Shown in pieces: positions 1 to 7,427 of a stretch of 39,113 nt of DNA (position 1 is the stretch's first letter; every line of letters starts with the position of its first letter). Under the pieces are notes generated by a model. That model saw only the letters and a list, made by a program, of their open reading frames with translations. It was not told where the DNA came from and did not search any database. The DNA comes from Nitrospira sp. SG-bin2. Its GTDB lineage: Bacteria > Nitrospirota > Nitrospiria > Nitrospirales > Nitrospiraceae. The DNA lies in contig LVWT01000031.1 in the NCBI GenBank assembly GCA_002083405.1, positions 1-39,113 of the forward strand. Direction: 5' to 3'. A program made the position numbers and the translations under genes.

Positions 1-138
1 GCAAAGATTGAACGCGCTATCGGGGCTAAGGTTGGAAGCATCATCAGTGACCTTGACCTCACGGCGGGGAAAAGCACACTCATCATCCGGCTGCAAGAAC
101 GTCTTACCACTTCCACTGCATGTCATTCGAACAGCTAG
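1..138 (+). CDS. C-terminal end of an unidentified protein (5' truncated by window edge)
   Basis: Frame 1 is open from the first base to a TAG at 136-138 and encodes 45 residues (starting AKIERAIGAKV, ending ACHSNS). The composition looks coding: a basic, mixed helical stretch with hydrophobic spacing and no low-complexity signal. No family is recognised. A GKST string occurs in it, but the context is not a P-loop. The upstream part lies outside the window, so neither start nor function can be judged. Confidence 0.4.
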   Translation, partial: AKIERAIGAKVGSIISDLDLTAGKSTLIIRLQERLTTSTACHSNS

Positions 139-387
139 ACAAATTGGCTATCCCATAAATTCGGCTCGTTGCGGTTTTCATCCCTGGAACTTTGCAGCAA
201 GAGAACGCTGTCATTGTGACCACGCCGATGCAAGTCACACCGAACGAGCACTCGCCGGTTCATAGCTACTAGGCCTTCCGCTTTTTCTGAATACCCTACC
301 CCCCCTTCAATAAAATCTGGCACCGGCGCTTTCTGACACATTAGGCATATCCCACGTCATTCTCTTTATAAATGCAAATCTACTCCA

Positions 388-405
388 TTATCTATTTGTC
401 TATGA
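388..405 (+). repeat. 18-bp promoter-proximal element, copy 1
   Basis: TTATCTATTTGTCTATGA occurs here and again, base for base, at 12482-12499. In both places it lies 60-90 bp upstream of a gene for a small exported protein with the same GGAGGGCGT(T/C)ATG start region. It overlaps the predicted -35 hexamer (TTGTCT), so it may be a promoter core plus activator or sigma-factor contact sequence. Confidence 0.6.
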
Positions 406-423
406 GTTGAACGACCTTATACA
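396..423 (+). promoter_or_regulatory. Predicted promoter of the 474 gene
   Basis: TTGTCT (396-401) and TATACA (418-423) are separated by 16 bp, giving a sigma70-like promoter with a start site near 430. The downstream palindrome at 433-449 would then cover the initial transcribed bases. Confidence 0.4.
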
Positions 424-432
424 TATATCCGT

Positions 433-449
433 GTGAACATATTGTTCAC
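433..449. promoter_or_regulatory. Perfect palindromic operator candidate
   Basis: GTGAACATATTGTTCAC consists of two perfectly complementary 7-bp arms (GTGAACA/TGTTCAC) around TAT. It lies just downstream of the predicted promoter and 25 bp before the start codon. Size and symmetry are typical of a dimeric repressor site (TetR, GntR or Fur/Crp-like families); the regulator cannot be identified from the window. Confidence 0.5.
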
Positions 450-473
450 CCTATAACCCACAAGGAGGGCGTT

Positions 474-800
474 ATGAATTCTCACGGTCTATGGAAATCA
501 GAAGTCCTATCCATCGTTGCTACGATGGCGATGTTCGCGGCGCCGACAGTATTTGCGGGTGAGAAGTCATCTGCGAGCGGCGGTAGCATGGAACTAAAAG
601 CCAGGGCCGCCGCGCAACACAATCTGAACGTCAAGGATTTGGACGAGCAGGTGTCCCATCTGGAAGTGATTGATTCGAACGGCAACGCGTATCTTCTGAT
701 CCCGCTAAAGACGGCGGAAGGGAAAAGCCCAGTGGTCGCACAAGACGGGAAGATCGTCGTGGAGTATGTGCATCCGTACATACAGCCGATGAACCGGTAA
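474..800 (+). CDS. Small exported protein of unknown function
   Basis: The 108-residue product starts at an ATG 4 bp after GGAGGG. Residues 1-28 look like a Sec signal peptide: a charged start, a hydrophobic core (VLSIVATMAMFAAP) and a likely AXA-type cleavage at VFAG. The mature part of about 80 residues is hydrophilic, with a helical first half (ELKARAAAQHNLNVKDLDEQ) and a probable beta-rich second half (AYLLIPL, GKIVVEYVHPYI). No cysteines are present. No family is recognised. The gene is monocistronic in appearance, behind the palindrome-bearing promoter, and may be co-controlled with the other small secreted gene at 12560, which carries the same upstream 18-mer. A periplasmic stress or accessory role would be a guess. 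Confidence 0.75.
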   Translation: MNSHGLWKSEVLSIVATMAMFAAPTVFAGEKSSASGGSMELKARAAAQHNLNVKDLDEQVSHLEVIDSNGNAYLLIPLKTAEGKSPVVAQDGKIVVEYVHPYIQPMNR

Positions 801-897
801 TCAAGCAACCTAGTTCGAGGAGGGACGCGAACAGTCCCTCCTCGGATCTTGAATCGGCGGTCAGCAAAAGCGATCGCGTTCATGAAAGGAGGGTGTC

Positions 898-1104
898 ATG
901 AAGCGTGAGCATCAGAAGGAACATAAAGAGAAGGTGAACGGAATAGCACCAGAGGGTGCGGATTTGTCGCTTCAAAAGGAGATCGCCTTACGCGCGTACG
1001 AACTGTATCTCCAGCGAGGGGGGACCGATGGGCATGAAGTCGAGGATTGGCTGCGGGCCGAGCGGGAAGTACTGTCGAAGCAGGATCGGCAGGACAGGGA
1101 TTAA
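898..1104 (+). CDS. DUF2934 domain protein
   Basis: This is a 68-residue, highly charged cytoplasmic protein. Residues 27-59 (IALRAYELYLQRGG, then GHEVEDWLRAERE) match the DUF2934 pattern: a helix with RAYELY, a glycine turn and a D-W-(L/R)-A-E element. The family is widespread in environmental bacteria, often near stress or plasmid-like loci; its function is unknown. The start is supported by AAGGAGGG located 6 bp upstream. The next gene begins about 60 bp downstream, so it may share a transcript with the carbonic anhydrase. Confidence 0.8.
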   Translation: MKREHQKEHKEKVNGIAPEGADLSLQKEIALRAYELYLQRGGTDGHEVEDWLRAEREVLSKQDRQDRD

Positions 1105-1163
1105 TCGCGAAATTGGGAGGTAACGCGCTTCGAGGCGCGATCACTGAAAGGAAGGTAAAAACC

Positions 1164-1862
1164 ATGGCATCCCGAAGGCAATTCTTAACCGCCTCCGCCC
1201 TCTTAGGCGCCGCCGGTATCGGCCTTCTCAGCACGGCGCGTGTGCTGGCCTCATCCAAAGAGGATCGTGACCGACTCAGCCCGGTTGACGTCATCAACAT
1301 GATGAAGGACGGCAACGAGCGGTTCCGGCGAGGGCTGCGCGTCAATCGCGATTTCCTGCGAGAGCAGCGTGAGCGAGCCGCCGGCCAGTTTCCGGTCGCC
1401 GTGATCTTGAGCTGCATAGATTCCCGCGCTCCCGCCGAGCTCATCATGGATCTAGGCATCGGGGATGTGTTCAACGTTCGAGTGGCTGGGAATGTCGCGA
1501 ATCCCGATATTCTGGGCAGTCTCGAGTTTGCCTGTCACGTAGCCGGAGCGAAGGTCGCGCTTGTGCTCGGTCATTCGTCGTGCGGCGCGATCGACGGCGT
1601 CGAGCTGGGTCATCTCACGGGCCTCCTCGGTCGTATTCAACCCGCGCTGGCGGATACCTCATACGAGGGCGTTCGCCGCTCGAGCAACGCCGCCTTCGTG
1701 GAACGGGTCGCGCGCACGAACGTCGAGCGAACGATCGGCGTCATACGTAAAGAAAGCGCAATTCTGCGCGAGCTCGAACGTAAAGGGACCATTGCAATCG
1801 CTGGAGCGATGTACGATCTCAAAGCTGCAACCGTCTCATTCTTACCTCCGCACGAGGAGTAG
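1164..1862 (+). CDS. Tat-exported beta-class carbonic anhydrase
   Basis: The 232-residue protein interconverts CO2 and bicarbonate with a zinc site. The ATG at 1164 was chosen because a GAAAGGAAGG ribosome site precedes it and because the N-terminus then reads SRRQFLTASALLGAAG, a twin-arginine signal (RR at residues 4-5, hydrophobic core 8-30) ending near VLAS. The beta-CA motifs are intact: C84-x-D86-S-R88 and H137-x-x-C140, giving the Cys/Asp/His/Cys zinc ligands and the Asp-Arg dyad. The enzyme should therefore work in the periplasm, where it could equilibrate CO2 and HCO3- for the SbtA symporter encoded 3 kb downstream. Length is normal for the family. Neighbours are the DUF2934 gene upstream and a very small gene followed by cydAB downstream. 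The Tat prediction is strong but export has not been shown. Confidence 0.93.
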   Translation: MASRRQFLTASALLGAAGIGLLSTARVLASSKEDRDRLSPVDVINMMKDGNERFRRGLRVNRDFLREQRERAAGQFPVAVILSCIDSRAPAELIMDLGIGDVFNVRVAGNVANPDILGSLEFACHVAGAKVALVLGHSSCGAIDGVELGHLTGLLGRIQPALADTSYEGVRRSSNAAFVERVARTNVERTIGVIRKESAILRELERKGTIAIAGAMYDLKAATVSFLPPHEE

Positions 1863-1866
1863 AGCC

Positions 1867-2040
1867 ATGACGAGCGAGGAACGCGTGGGAATGGCTGAGC
1901 GAAGCGCGGGCGATACAGGAGGGATGAAGCGGGAAAATCAAAGGGGCGCAACGGAATGCTGTGGCACCCATGAACACGAATCGTATCTGGCGGTTGAGAA
2001 GATCGATCACATGGGCCAAGACGCAGCATCGTCAGACTAA
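1867..2040 (+). CDS. Possible small protein with Cys-Cys/His cluster
   Basis: A 57-residue reading frame begins 4 bp after the carbonic anhydrase stop, with GAGGAG 7 bp before its ATG. The peptide is hydrophilic and ends in a short segment with CCGTHEHE (residues 36-43), a conceivable metal-binding patch. No family is recognised. The tight spacing and ribosome site argue for translation, but codon use gives little support and the frame could be chance. It is annotated as a candidate only. Confidence 0.35.
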   Translation: MTSEERVGMAERSAGDTGGMKRENQRGATECCGTHEHESYLAVEKIDHMGQDAASSD

Positions 2041-2186
2041 CGGGATTTGTGAATGATCTCATAGGACGATGCTGAACAAATTCTATCGGATGACGTTCTG
2101 GAAGAAGATCGATCGGATGCTGGTGTTGCGGCACACGTCGATGCAAACATGCGCCTGCACATAACCGCAGGCTTGGAACAAATTTC

Positions 2187-3530
2187 ATGGCAAGCGCATT
2201 ACTGTACGACCGACTGCAATTCGCGTTCACCGCCACCTTCCATTATCTCTTTCCACAATTGACGATGGGACTGGCGTTGCTATTGGTGTACGTGCGCAGC
2301 CGGGCGCTGGCAACAGGCGATGAACACTATCAGGAGGTCGCAGAATTCTGGACGATCATTTTTGCCTTTAGTTTCGGCTTCGGCGTCGTCACCGGTATCC
2401 CGCTTGAATTTCAATTTGGGACCAATTGGGCAAGGTTTTCAAACTACGCCGGTGGAGTCATCGGCCAAACCCTCGCTATGGAGGGCGTCTTTGCGTTTTT
2501 CTTGGAATCGTCGTTTCTCGGTGTGCTGCTGTTTAGAAAGCGTTTCAGCCGGAGAGTGCAATGGTTTGCCACCCTGATGCTTTTTGTGGGTACGTGGCTA
2601 TCCGGCTACTTCATCCTGGCCACGAATGCCTGGATGCAGCATCCGGTGGCGTATCAAGCAGGAGAGGATGGTCGGCTATTCGTCAACAGTCTTACCGGCC
2701 TGCTGACGAATCCTTGGTTGTTTTGGCAATACACGCATACCATGACGGCAGCCGTCGTCACCGCGTCCTGCGCAATGGCGGCAGTGGGTTCCCACTATCT
2801 CTTGTCTGGTCAGTATCTGTCCCATGCGAAGACCTTCCTCCGGACAGGCGTCGCAGCCGGCGCACTAGCTTCCGCACTGATGATTTTTCCGACCGGACAT
2901 GGGAACGCCAAGCAGGTCTTTGAGCATCAACCTATCAAAGGTGCCGCATTCGAGGGGCTGTTCACGACGGAGAGAGGAGCCGGCCTCTATCTAGTCGGCC
3001 AGCCTAATCTGGAAACGATGACTATCGACAACCCGATTGAGATCCCTGGCGCCCTCAGCTTTCTCGTATACAAGGACTTCTACGCTAAGGTCAAGGGACT
3101 CGACGCATTTCCTCGTGACGAGTGGCCGGATAATCTTGCGCTCCTCTACTATGCCTACCATGTCATGGCCGGATTGGGAACGATCCTAGCCACCATCTTG
3201 GGTCTGGCCTTGCTGTCGCTGTGGCGTGACCGTCTGTTCAACATGAAGTGGCTGTTGTGGCTGCTGATGCTCTCGGCGCCATTCCCCTATATCGCCACAT
3301 CCGCCGGCTGGATGACGACCGAACTGGGACGGCAACCTTGGCTTGTGCATGGTTTACTACGCACCGCAGACGGCACGTCTCCGCTCGTTCACTCGGGAAA
3401 CGCCCTCTTTACCTTGATCGGATTCGCGGGTCTCTATCTCCTACTCGGCTTGCTGTATATCTTCCTGATCGGTGAAACGATTCGGCACGGCCCCGCTTCG
3501 GCCAGCGAACAGGTAGCACATACCGCGTGA
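2187..3530 (+). CDS. cydA: Cytochrome bd quinol oxidase subunit I
   Basis: The 447-residue membrane protein is the heme-carrying subunit of a bd-type quinol:O2 oxidoreductase. Key residues line up with the family: H19 (heme b595/d ligand region, in FTATFHYLFP), E99 and E107 (AMEGVFAFFLES), H184 (QYTHTM, heme b558 ligand), M327 (YHVMAGLG, second b558 ligand) and the conserved GRQPW at 381-385. About nine membrane helices are visible. The short loop before GRQPW suggests the short-Q-loop (cyanide-insensitive oxidase-like) type. It is followed 15 bp later by cydB, so the two form an operon. The enzyme does not pump protons but contributes to proton motive force and gives high oxygen affinity. 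It differs from the divergent bd-like proteins known in Nitrospira by keeping canonical ligands. The ribosome site is weak. Confidence 0.95.
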   Translation: MASALLYDRLQFAFTATFHYLFPQLTMGLALLLVYVRSRALATGDEHYQEVAEFWTIIFAFSFGFGVVTGIPLEFQFGTNWARFSNYAGGVIGQTLAMEGVFAFFLESSFLGVLLFRKRFSRRVQWFATLMLFVGTWLSGYFILATNAWMQHPVAYQAGEDGRLFVNSLTGLLTNPWLFWQYTHTMTAAVVTASCAMAAVGSHYLLSGQYLSHAKTFLRTGVAAGALASALMIFPTGHGNAKQVFEHQPIKGAAFEGLFTTERGAGLYLVGQPNLETMTIDNPIEIPGALSFLVYKDFYAKVKGLDAFPRDEWPDNLALLYYAYHVMAGLGTILATILGLALLSLWRDRLFNMKWLLWLLMLSAPFPYIATSAGWMTTELGRQPWLVHGLLRTADGTSPLVHSGNALFTLIGFAGLYLLLGLLYIFLIGETIRHGPASASEQVAHTA

Positions 3531-3545
3531 ACGGATGAGCTGTTG

Positions 3546-4580
3546 ATGGAAACCCTATGGTTTGGCATCGTGACGCTAATGCTGGGCGTCTACGTGATCT
3601 TGGACGGCTTCGACTTCGGCGTCGGCATGATCTATCCGTTCGTCGTTCGGACCGAAGCCGAACGGCGAACGGTGCTCGCCTCCATCGGACCGGTGTGGAA
3701 CGGGAACGAAGTGTGGTTGATCGCGGCCGGCGCCGTGCTTTTCTTTGCCTATCCAAAGGCCTTTGCCGCGGGATTCAGCGGGTTCTATTTGGCTTTGATT
3801 CTCGTGCTGTGGCTGCTGATTTTTCGCGGTCTCGCATTGGAATTACGGTCGCACATCGATCATGTGCTATGGAGACAGGGATGGGATGCAGTCTTCACAA
3901 CGGCGAGTTCGCTGTTGGCGATCGTCTTTGGCGCCGCGCTGGGCAATCTCATTCGTGGTGTCCCCTTGAACCGAGAAGGGTATTTTTTCGTCCCGCTGTG
4001 GACGGACTTTCTGCCTGGACCGGATCCGGGCATCCTGGACTGGTTCACGACGCTGCTGGCGATCACCAGCGTGTCGATCCTCGCCTTCCATGGCGCTAAT
4101 TATCTCGTCATGAAAACAGAAGGTGCTCTCTATGAACGTGCCGTCTCGATCGCTTCAGTCATGGGCTGGGTCACAGCCGGATGCACGGCGCTCACCGTAA
4201 CCGCCGTTCCTTTTGTTCAGCCGAGTTTAGCGCTTAACTTCGCGGGGCACCCGATGGAATATCTGGTTCCGTTGAGCGGCATAGCCGCACTGGGGTGCAG
4301 CCTATATCTTCGGCGGAGACAGCGCGATACCGCTGCCTTTTTTGCCTCAAGTCTATTTATCCTGCTGATGCTTTCCAGCGTGACGTTCGGCATGTATCCC
4401 TACATCTTGGTTTCTACGACTGATCCGGCGCTGAGCCTCACGGTGTTCAACGCGGCTACTGATTCGTATGGGCTGACGACCGGCTTCGCCTGGTTTGGAG
4501 TCGGCTTCATGCTGATGCTGGCCTACCAGGCGTATGTGTACTCTCTGTTCTGGGGCAAGACTCGGCCAGATGCGCAGTGA
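3546..4580 (+). CDS. cydB: Cytochrome bd quinol oxidase subunit II
   Basis: The 344-residue integral membrane protein pairs with CydA. Diagnostic signatures are LDGFDFGVG near residue 20 and IGPVWNGNEVWL near residue 50, followed by further helices and a polar C-terminus. A TTG lies directly before the ATG at 3546; the ATG is taken as the start. cydB follows cydA with a 15-bp gap and the downstream GC-rich hairpin at 4618-4638 may end the transcript. No small CydX-like frame with a membrane helix was found after it. Assignment is secure by signature, length and pairing with cydA. Confidence 0.94.
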   Translation: METLWFGIVTLMLGVYVILDGFDFGVGMIYPFVVRTEAERRTVLASIGPVWNGNEVWLIAAGAVLFFAYPKAFAAGFSGFYLALILVLWLLIFRGLALELRSHIDHVLWRQGWDAVFTTASSLLAIVFGAALGNLIRGVPLNREGYFFVPLWTDFLPGPDPGILDWFTTLLAITSVSILAFHGANYLVMKTEGALYERAVSIASVMGWVTAGCTALTVTAVPFVQPSLALNFAGHPMEYLVPLSGIAALGCSLYLRRRQRDTAAFFASSLFILLMLSSVTFGMYPYILVSTTDPALSLTVFNAATDSYGLTTGFAWFGVGFMLMLAYQAYVYSLFWGKTRPDAQ

Positions 4581-4617
4581 CCTGTCCACGGACCGACGAA
4601 ACTAAAATCAACGGCGT

Positions 4618-4638
4618 GTGCGCAGTGCGCCTGCGCAC
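4618..4638 (+). terminator. Hairpin after cydB, possible weak terminator
   Basis: GTGCGCAG (4618-4625) and CTGCGCAC (4631-4638) form a perfect 8-bp stem with a 5-base loop, followed after TAAG by a TTTT run. The T-run is short and offset, so termination may be inefficient or the hairpin may simply protect the mRNA 3' end. Confidence 0.4.
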
Positions 4639-4848
4639 TAAGTTTTCGCACGACGCGAGCCCGCGCACATTCACAACGCTCATGGAAAATCCGTACGGTC
4701 ATCCATATCCGATAAATCCAGGTGATGTGTCCAGCGTAGAAGTTGGAACATGATTTGCTCTAGACCACGATAGCAGAGGGCGTCGCCACGGCGGAATTTC
4801 CACCTCAATGCTGGAAGACGCTACGCTCATCATCTATAGGACACCTCC

Positions 4849-6057
4849 ATGCTCGAACAATTTGTTGACAACTTTTTACACAATCTGTTCAAGCCCTTGC
4901 TGCTCTTTTTCTATCTCGGCTTTCTGGTACCGCTCCTCAAAGTCCCCTTTGAATTTCCCTACGCGATTTATAAAGGTCTGATCATTTATCTATTGATTTC
5001 GATCGGATGGCATGGCGGAGAGGAACTTGCGTCGCTTTCCGCGGCGGATTTGGGGCGCGCCAGTGGATTCATGGTTGTGGGGTTTCTGGCTAATCTCATA
5101 ATCGGTATTGCCGCGTATGTGGTGCTTCGTCAAACCAATATCAGGCAAATCGATGCGGCGGCGGTCGCCGGCTATTACGGTTCTGATTCAGCCGGAACGT
5201 TTGTGACCTGTTTGGGCGTCTTGGCGGCCTCCAATATCGCCTTCGCCGCATACATGCCGGTCCTGCTCGCCGTCATGGAAATCCCCGGCTGTTTGGTGGC
5301 CCTTGCGCTCGTGGCCCGCATGCGCGCAACCGGTTTGATGGATGCGCTAGGGAACATGCCGGGCGAGCCCGCATATGATCTTTCTGCGAGGCGCTTGGAT
5401 TCGAGCGGTCAGATCGATGAACTTGACGAACTCGACGAAGCCAAAGGCTCCCAAGTGACGCTACCAAGCCCTCCTCGGGCGCTGGAGTCGTCCGGATCAC
5501 AAGACAACGTCAAAACCCACGGTATCTTCAGCAAGGCAGTGCTCCACGAAGTCTTTCTGAATTCCGGTTTGTATTTATTGTTCGGAGGCATTGTGATTGG
5601 CTTTGTGTCCGGCCTGCAAGGGGCGACGGTCACACGCGCAAACGATCAATTGTTTATTCAATTGTTCCCGGCCGTCCTATGCCTCTTCCTTATCGAAATG
5701 GGCATGACCGCATGCAAACGGCTCCAAGACTTGCGCGCTGCTGGCTGGAAATTCGTCATGTTCGGCTTGGTTGCCCCCAATATTTTTGCCACGTTCGGCA
5801 TCCTGATCGCGCACGGGTATAGCATGTTCCTGGGGCATCCGTTTGAAATCGGCACCTACGCGCTGTTCGGCGTCCTCTGCGGTTCGGCTTCGTATATCGC
5901 TGTTCCTGCGATTCAACGACTCGCCATTCCTGAAGCGAGCCCAACCCTCGGATTGGCCGCCTCCCTTGGCTTGACCTTTTCCTACAATGTGACGATCGGC
6001 ATTCCGTTATATATTCTGATCGCCACCGGAATTAGAGCGATGTGGCCTGTAGCGTAG
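4849..6057 (+). CDS. sbtA: Sodium-dependent bicarbonate permease, SbtA family
   Basis: The 402-residue inner-membrane protein should import HCO3- with Na+. It has the two-half layout of SbtA: helices in residues 1-165, a polar loop (about 170-222, rich in Asp/Glu/Ser) and a second helical block to the end. Recognisable segments include GYYGSDSAGTFVT and AVMEIPG in the first half, and LCLFLIEMGMTACKRLQDL, SASYIAVPAIQRLAIPEASP and the terminal NVTIGIPLY segment in the second half; these mirror the cyanobacterial SbtA sequence. No sbtB lies beside it; the only PII-like gene in the window is next to dabA, 31 kb away. It precedes a protease gene by 66 bp, so the two may be cotranscribed. A sodium gradient from NQR and NhaD (same window) would energise it. 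No clear Shine-Dalgarno sequence precedes the ATG. Confidence 0.93.
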   Translation: MLEQFVDNFLHNLFKPLLLFFYLGFLVPLLKVPFEFPYAIYKGLIIYLLISIGWHGGEELASLSAADLGRASGFMVVGFLANLIIGIAAYVVLRQTNIRQIDAAAVAGYYGSDSAGTFVTCLGVLAASNIAFAAYMPVLLAVMEIPGCLVALALVARMRATGLMDALGNMPGEPAYDLSARRLDSSGQIDELDELDEAKGSQVTLPSPPRALESSGSQDNVKTHGIFSKAVLHEVFLNSGLYLLFGGIVIGFVSGLQGATVTRANDQLFIQLFPAVLCLFLIEMGMTACKRLQDLRAAGWKFVMFGLVAPNIFATFGILIAHGYSMFLGHPFEIGTYALFGVLCGSASYIAVPAIQRLAIPEASPTLGLAASLGLTFSYNVTIGIPLYILIATGIRAMWPVA

Positions 6058-6123
6058 TCTGACATGCGCGTAGCGCGCCTGTCGAACGGTCGAAGTAGAG
6101 GTTCGAGCAATGGAAGGAGAGAC

Positions 6124-7269
6124 ATGTTTAGTATATGCGGAAGACAGAAAAGACATACGGTTGCGGCACTCACGATCCTGTTTCTGGTTCTCCTGGAATC
6201 GCAGCACGCCGGATCAGTTTCCGCTGTTGAGTCGGATGAGCAACAGACGGTGGCCATTTATACCAAAACAGTACGTGCTACTGTTTTTTTATCCTCGTCG
6301 TTCACCACAGGCCTTGTCTCCGGCAAGTCAATGGGCACCGGATTTATTATTGATGAGTCTGGCACCGTAGTCACAAATGCCCACGTCGTTGGGGGAGCAC
6401 GGGATATCTCCGCGCAGCTTTACGGCGGTGAGAAGAGCAAAGTCGAGATTGTCGGTGTGGACCACTACACCGACGTAGCGGTGCTGAAGTTAAAAGGATT
6501 TACAGGGAAACTTTCTACGGTGGATCTCGGTTCGTCGGAAAAGCTCCGGATCGGTCAGCGGACATTCGTGATCGGAAACCCTTATGGCCTCGGGTTCGGT
6601 TTGAGCGCCGGAATCCTTAGCGGTCTTGACCGGATGCCGTCATCCGTAAACTTCACGGAACCGCGCATCGCTTTACTGCAAACGACCGCCCCGGTGAACC
6701 CTGGAGACAGCGGCGGTCCTCTCCTGAACTCAGACGGCAAAGTGATAGGTGTGACGACTTCCATGCTGGAGGGGACGCAGAATATCGGATTTGCGATTCC
6801 GATTAATTTGGTGAAGGATATCGTCCTGGAATTGAAGACGGCGGGCCGTGTGCGTCGGCCGTGGCTGGGCGTAGCCGGGAAGTTCATCACCGAGGAAATA
6901 CGCGATCTTTTCGTCTTGCCTCTGACCGATGGCATGCTGATCGAAACAGTTGTGCCCGATAGTCCGGCTACCGAAGCAGGACTCAGGGCCGGCACGATCG
7001 ACGTGGTGGTGTCGGGTCAGCCCTGGATGATGGGCGGTGACATCCTGACAGCCGTAAGAGGCATGCGCGTAAGCACTGTACAAGATTTTTTGGCCGTGCT
7101 CAAAGAACTGGAGATAGGGCAAACGATCGATATCGAATTTATCCGCAAGCGCGAGCGACTAAAAACCCTTCTAACCGTTCAGGAGCGTCCACAAATTCCA
7201 TACCGCCAATTTCTTCGACCGATGGAAACCCCGCATCAAGGTCGAACGGCTCTAAAAAGGAATCCGTGA
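6124..7269 (+). CDS. HtrA/DegP-like trypsin-type periplasmic protease with PDZ domain
   Basis: The 381-residue protein degrades or refolds damaged envelope proteins. The ATG at 6124 follows GGAAGGAGA and gives an N-terminal signal or anchor (hydrophobic stretch about residues 13-25). The catalytic triad is visible: H87 (TNAHVVGG), D117 (HYTDVAVLKL) and S196 (NPGDSGGPLLN). One PDZ domain follows (about 240-355), starting RPWLGVAGKF and including the DSPATEAGLRAG groove segment. One PDZ rather than two makes it closer to the DegS/HhoA-type architecture than to E. coli DegP. It sits 66 bp after sbtA in the same orientation; quality control of the transporter would be speculation. Confidence 0.9.
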   Translation: MFSICGRQKRHTVAALTILFLVLLESQHAGSVSAVESDEQQTVAIYTKTVRATVFLSSSFTTGLVSGKSMGTGFIIDESGTVVTNAHVVGGARDISAQLYGGEKSKVEIVGVDHYTDVAVLKLKGFTGKLSTVDLGSSEKLRIGQRTFVIGNPYGLGFGLSAGILSGLDRMPSSVNFTEPRIALLQTTAPVNPGDSGGPLLNSDGKVIGVTTSMLEGTQNIGFAIPINLVKDIVLELKTAGRVRRPWLGVAGKFITEEIRDLFVLPLTDGMLIETVVPDSPATEAGLRAGTIDVVVSGQPWMMGGDILTAVRGMRVSTVQDFLAVLKELEIGQTIDIEFIRKRERLKTLLTVQERPQIPYRQFLRPMETPHQGRTALKRNP

Positions 7270-7308
7270 CCCCTTCGCGTTCAACTTACCCACCATGCGA
7301 TTGTGTTC

Positions 7309-7330
7309 GCGTCGAGAGCCTTCTCGACGC
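7309..7330 (+). other. Strong hairpin between the protease and the TolC-like gene
   Basis: GCGTCGAGA (7309-7317) and TCTCGACGC (7322-7330) form a perfect 9-bp stem with a GCCT loop. No T-run follows, so this is not a standard intrinsic terminator; it may be a Rho-independent stop of low efficiency, an mRNA-stabilising stem or a protein-binding palindrome. Confidence 0.4.
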
Positions 7331-7427
7331 TGATGCAGATCGGCGGCAGAACGCTTATTCTATGAACTCATTAGATGGTGCTTGGTGAGCATCTTTGCCG
7401 ACCTTCCAACCAGAAAGGAGTCTCCTC

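Larger units (their letters stand above)
139..473. other. 335-bp intergenic region with a regulated promoter at its right end
   Basis: No convincing gene is visible between the truncated first gene and the small secreted protein at 474. The left two thirds (139-380) show only short chance reading frames. The right end holds a TTATCTATTTGTCTATGA element (388-405), a sigma70-like promoter (396-423), a perfect palindrome (433-449) and a strong ribosome binding site (GGAGGG, 464-469). Confidence 0.5.

Noticed and set aside
1..138. GKST string in the truncated first gene as a Walker A motif
   Set aside because: The preceding glycine pattern of a P-loop is absent and the string lies about 25 residues from the C-terminus.
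2069..2164. 31-codon frame before cydA (begins MLNKFYRMTFWKK, ends CACT)
   Set aside because: It has no good ribosome site and does not resemble CydX/YbgT, which are single-helix membrane peptides; no other support.
7309..7330. Hairpin as an intrinsic terminator of the protease gene
   Set aside because: The stem is perfect but no T-run follows, so it is listed as a hairpin only.
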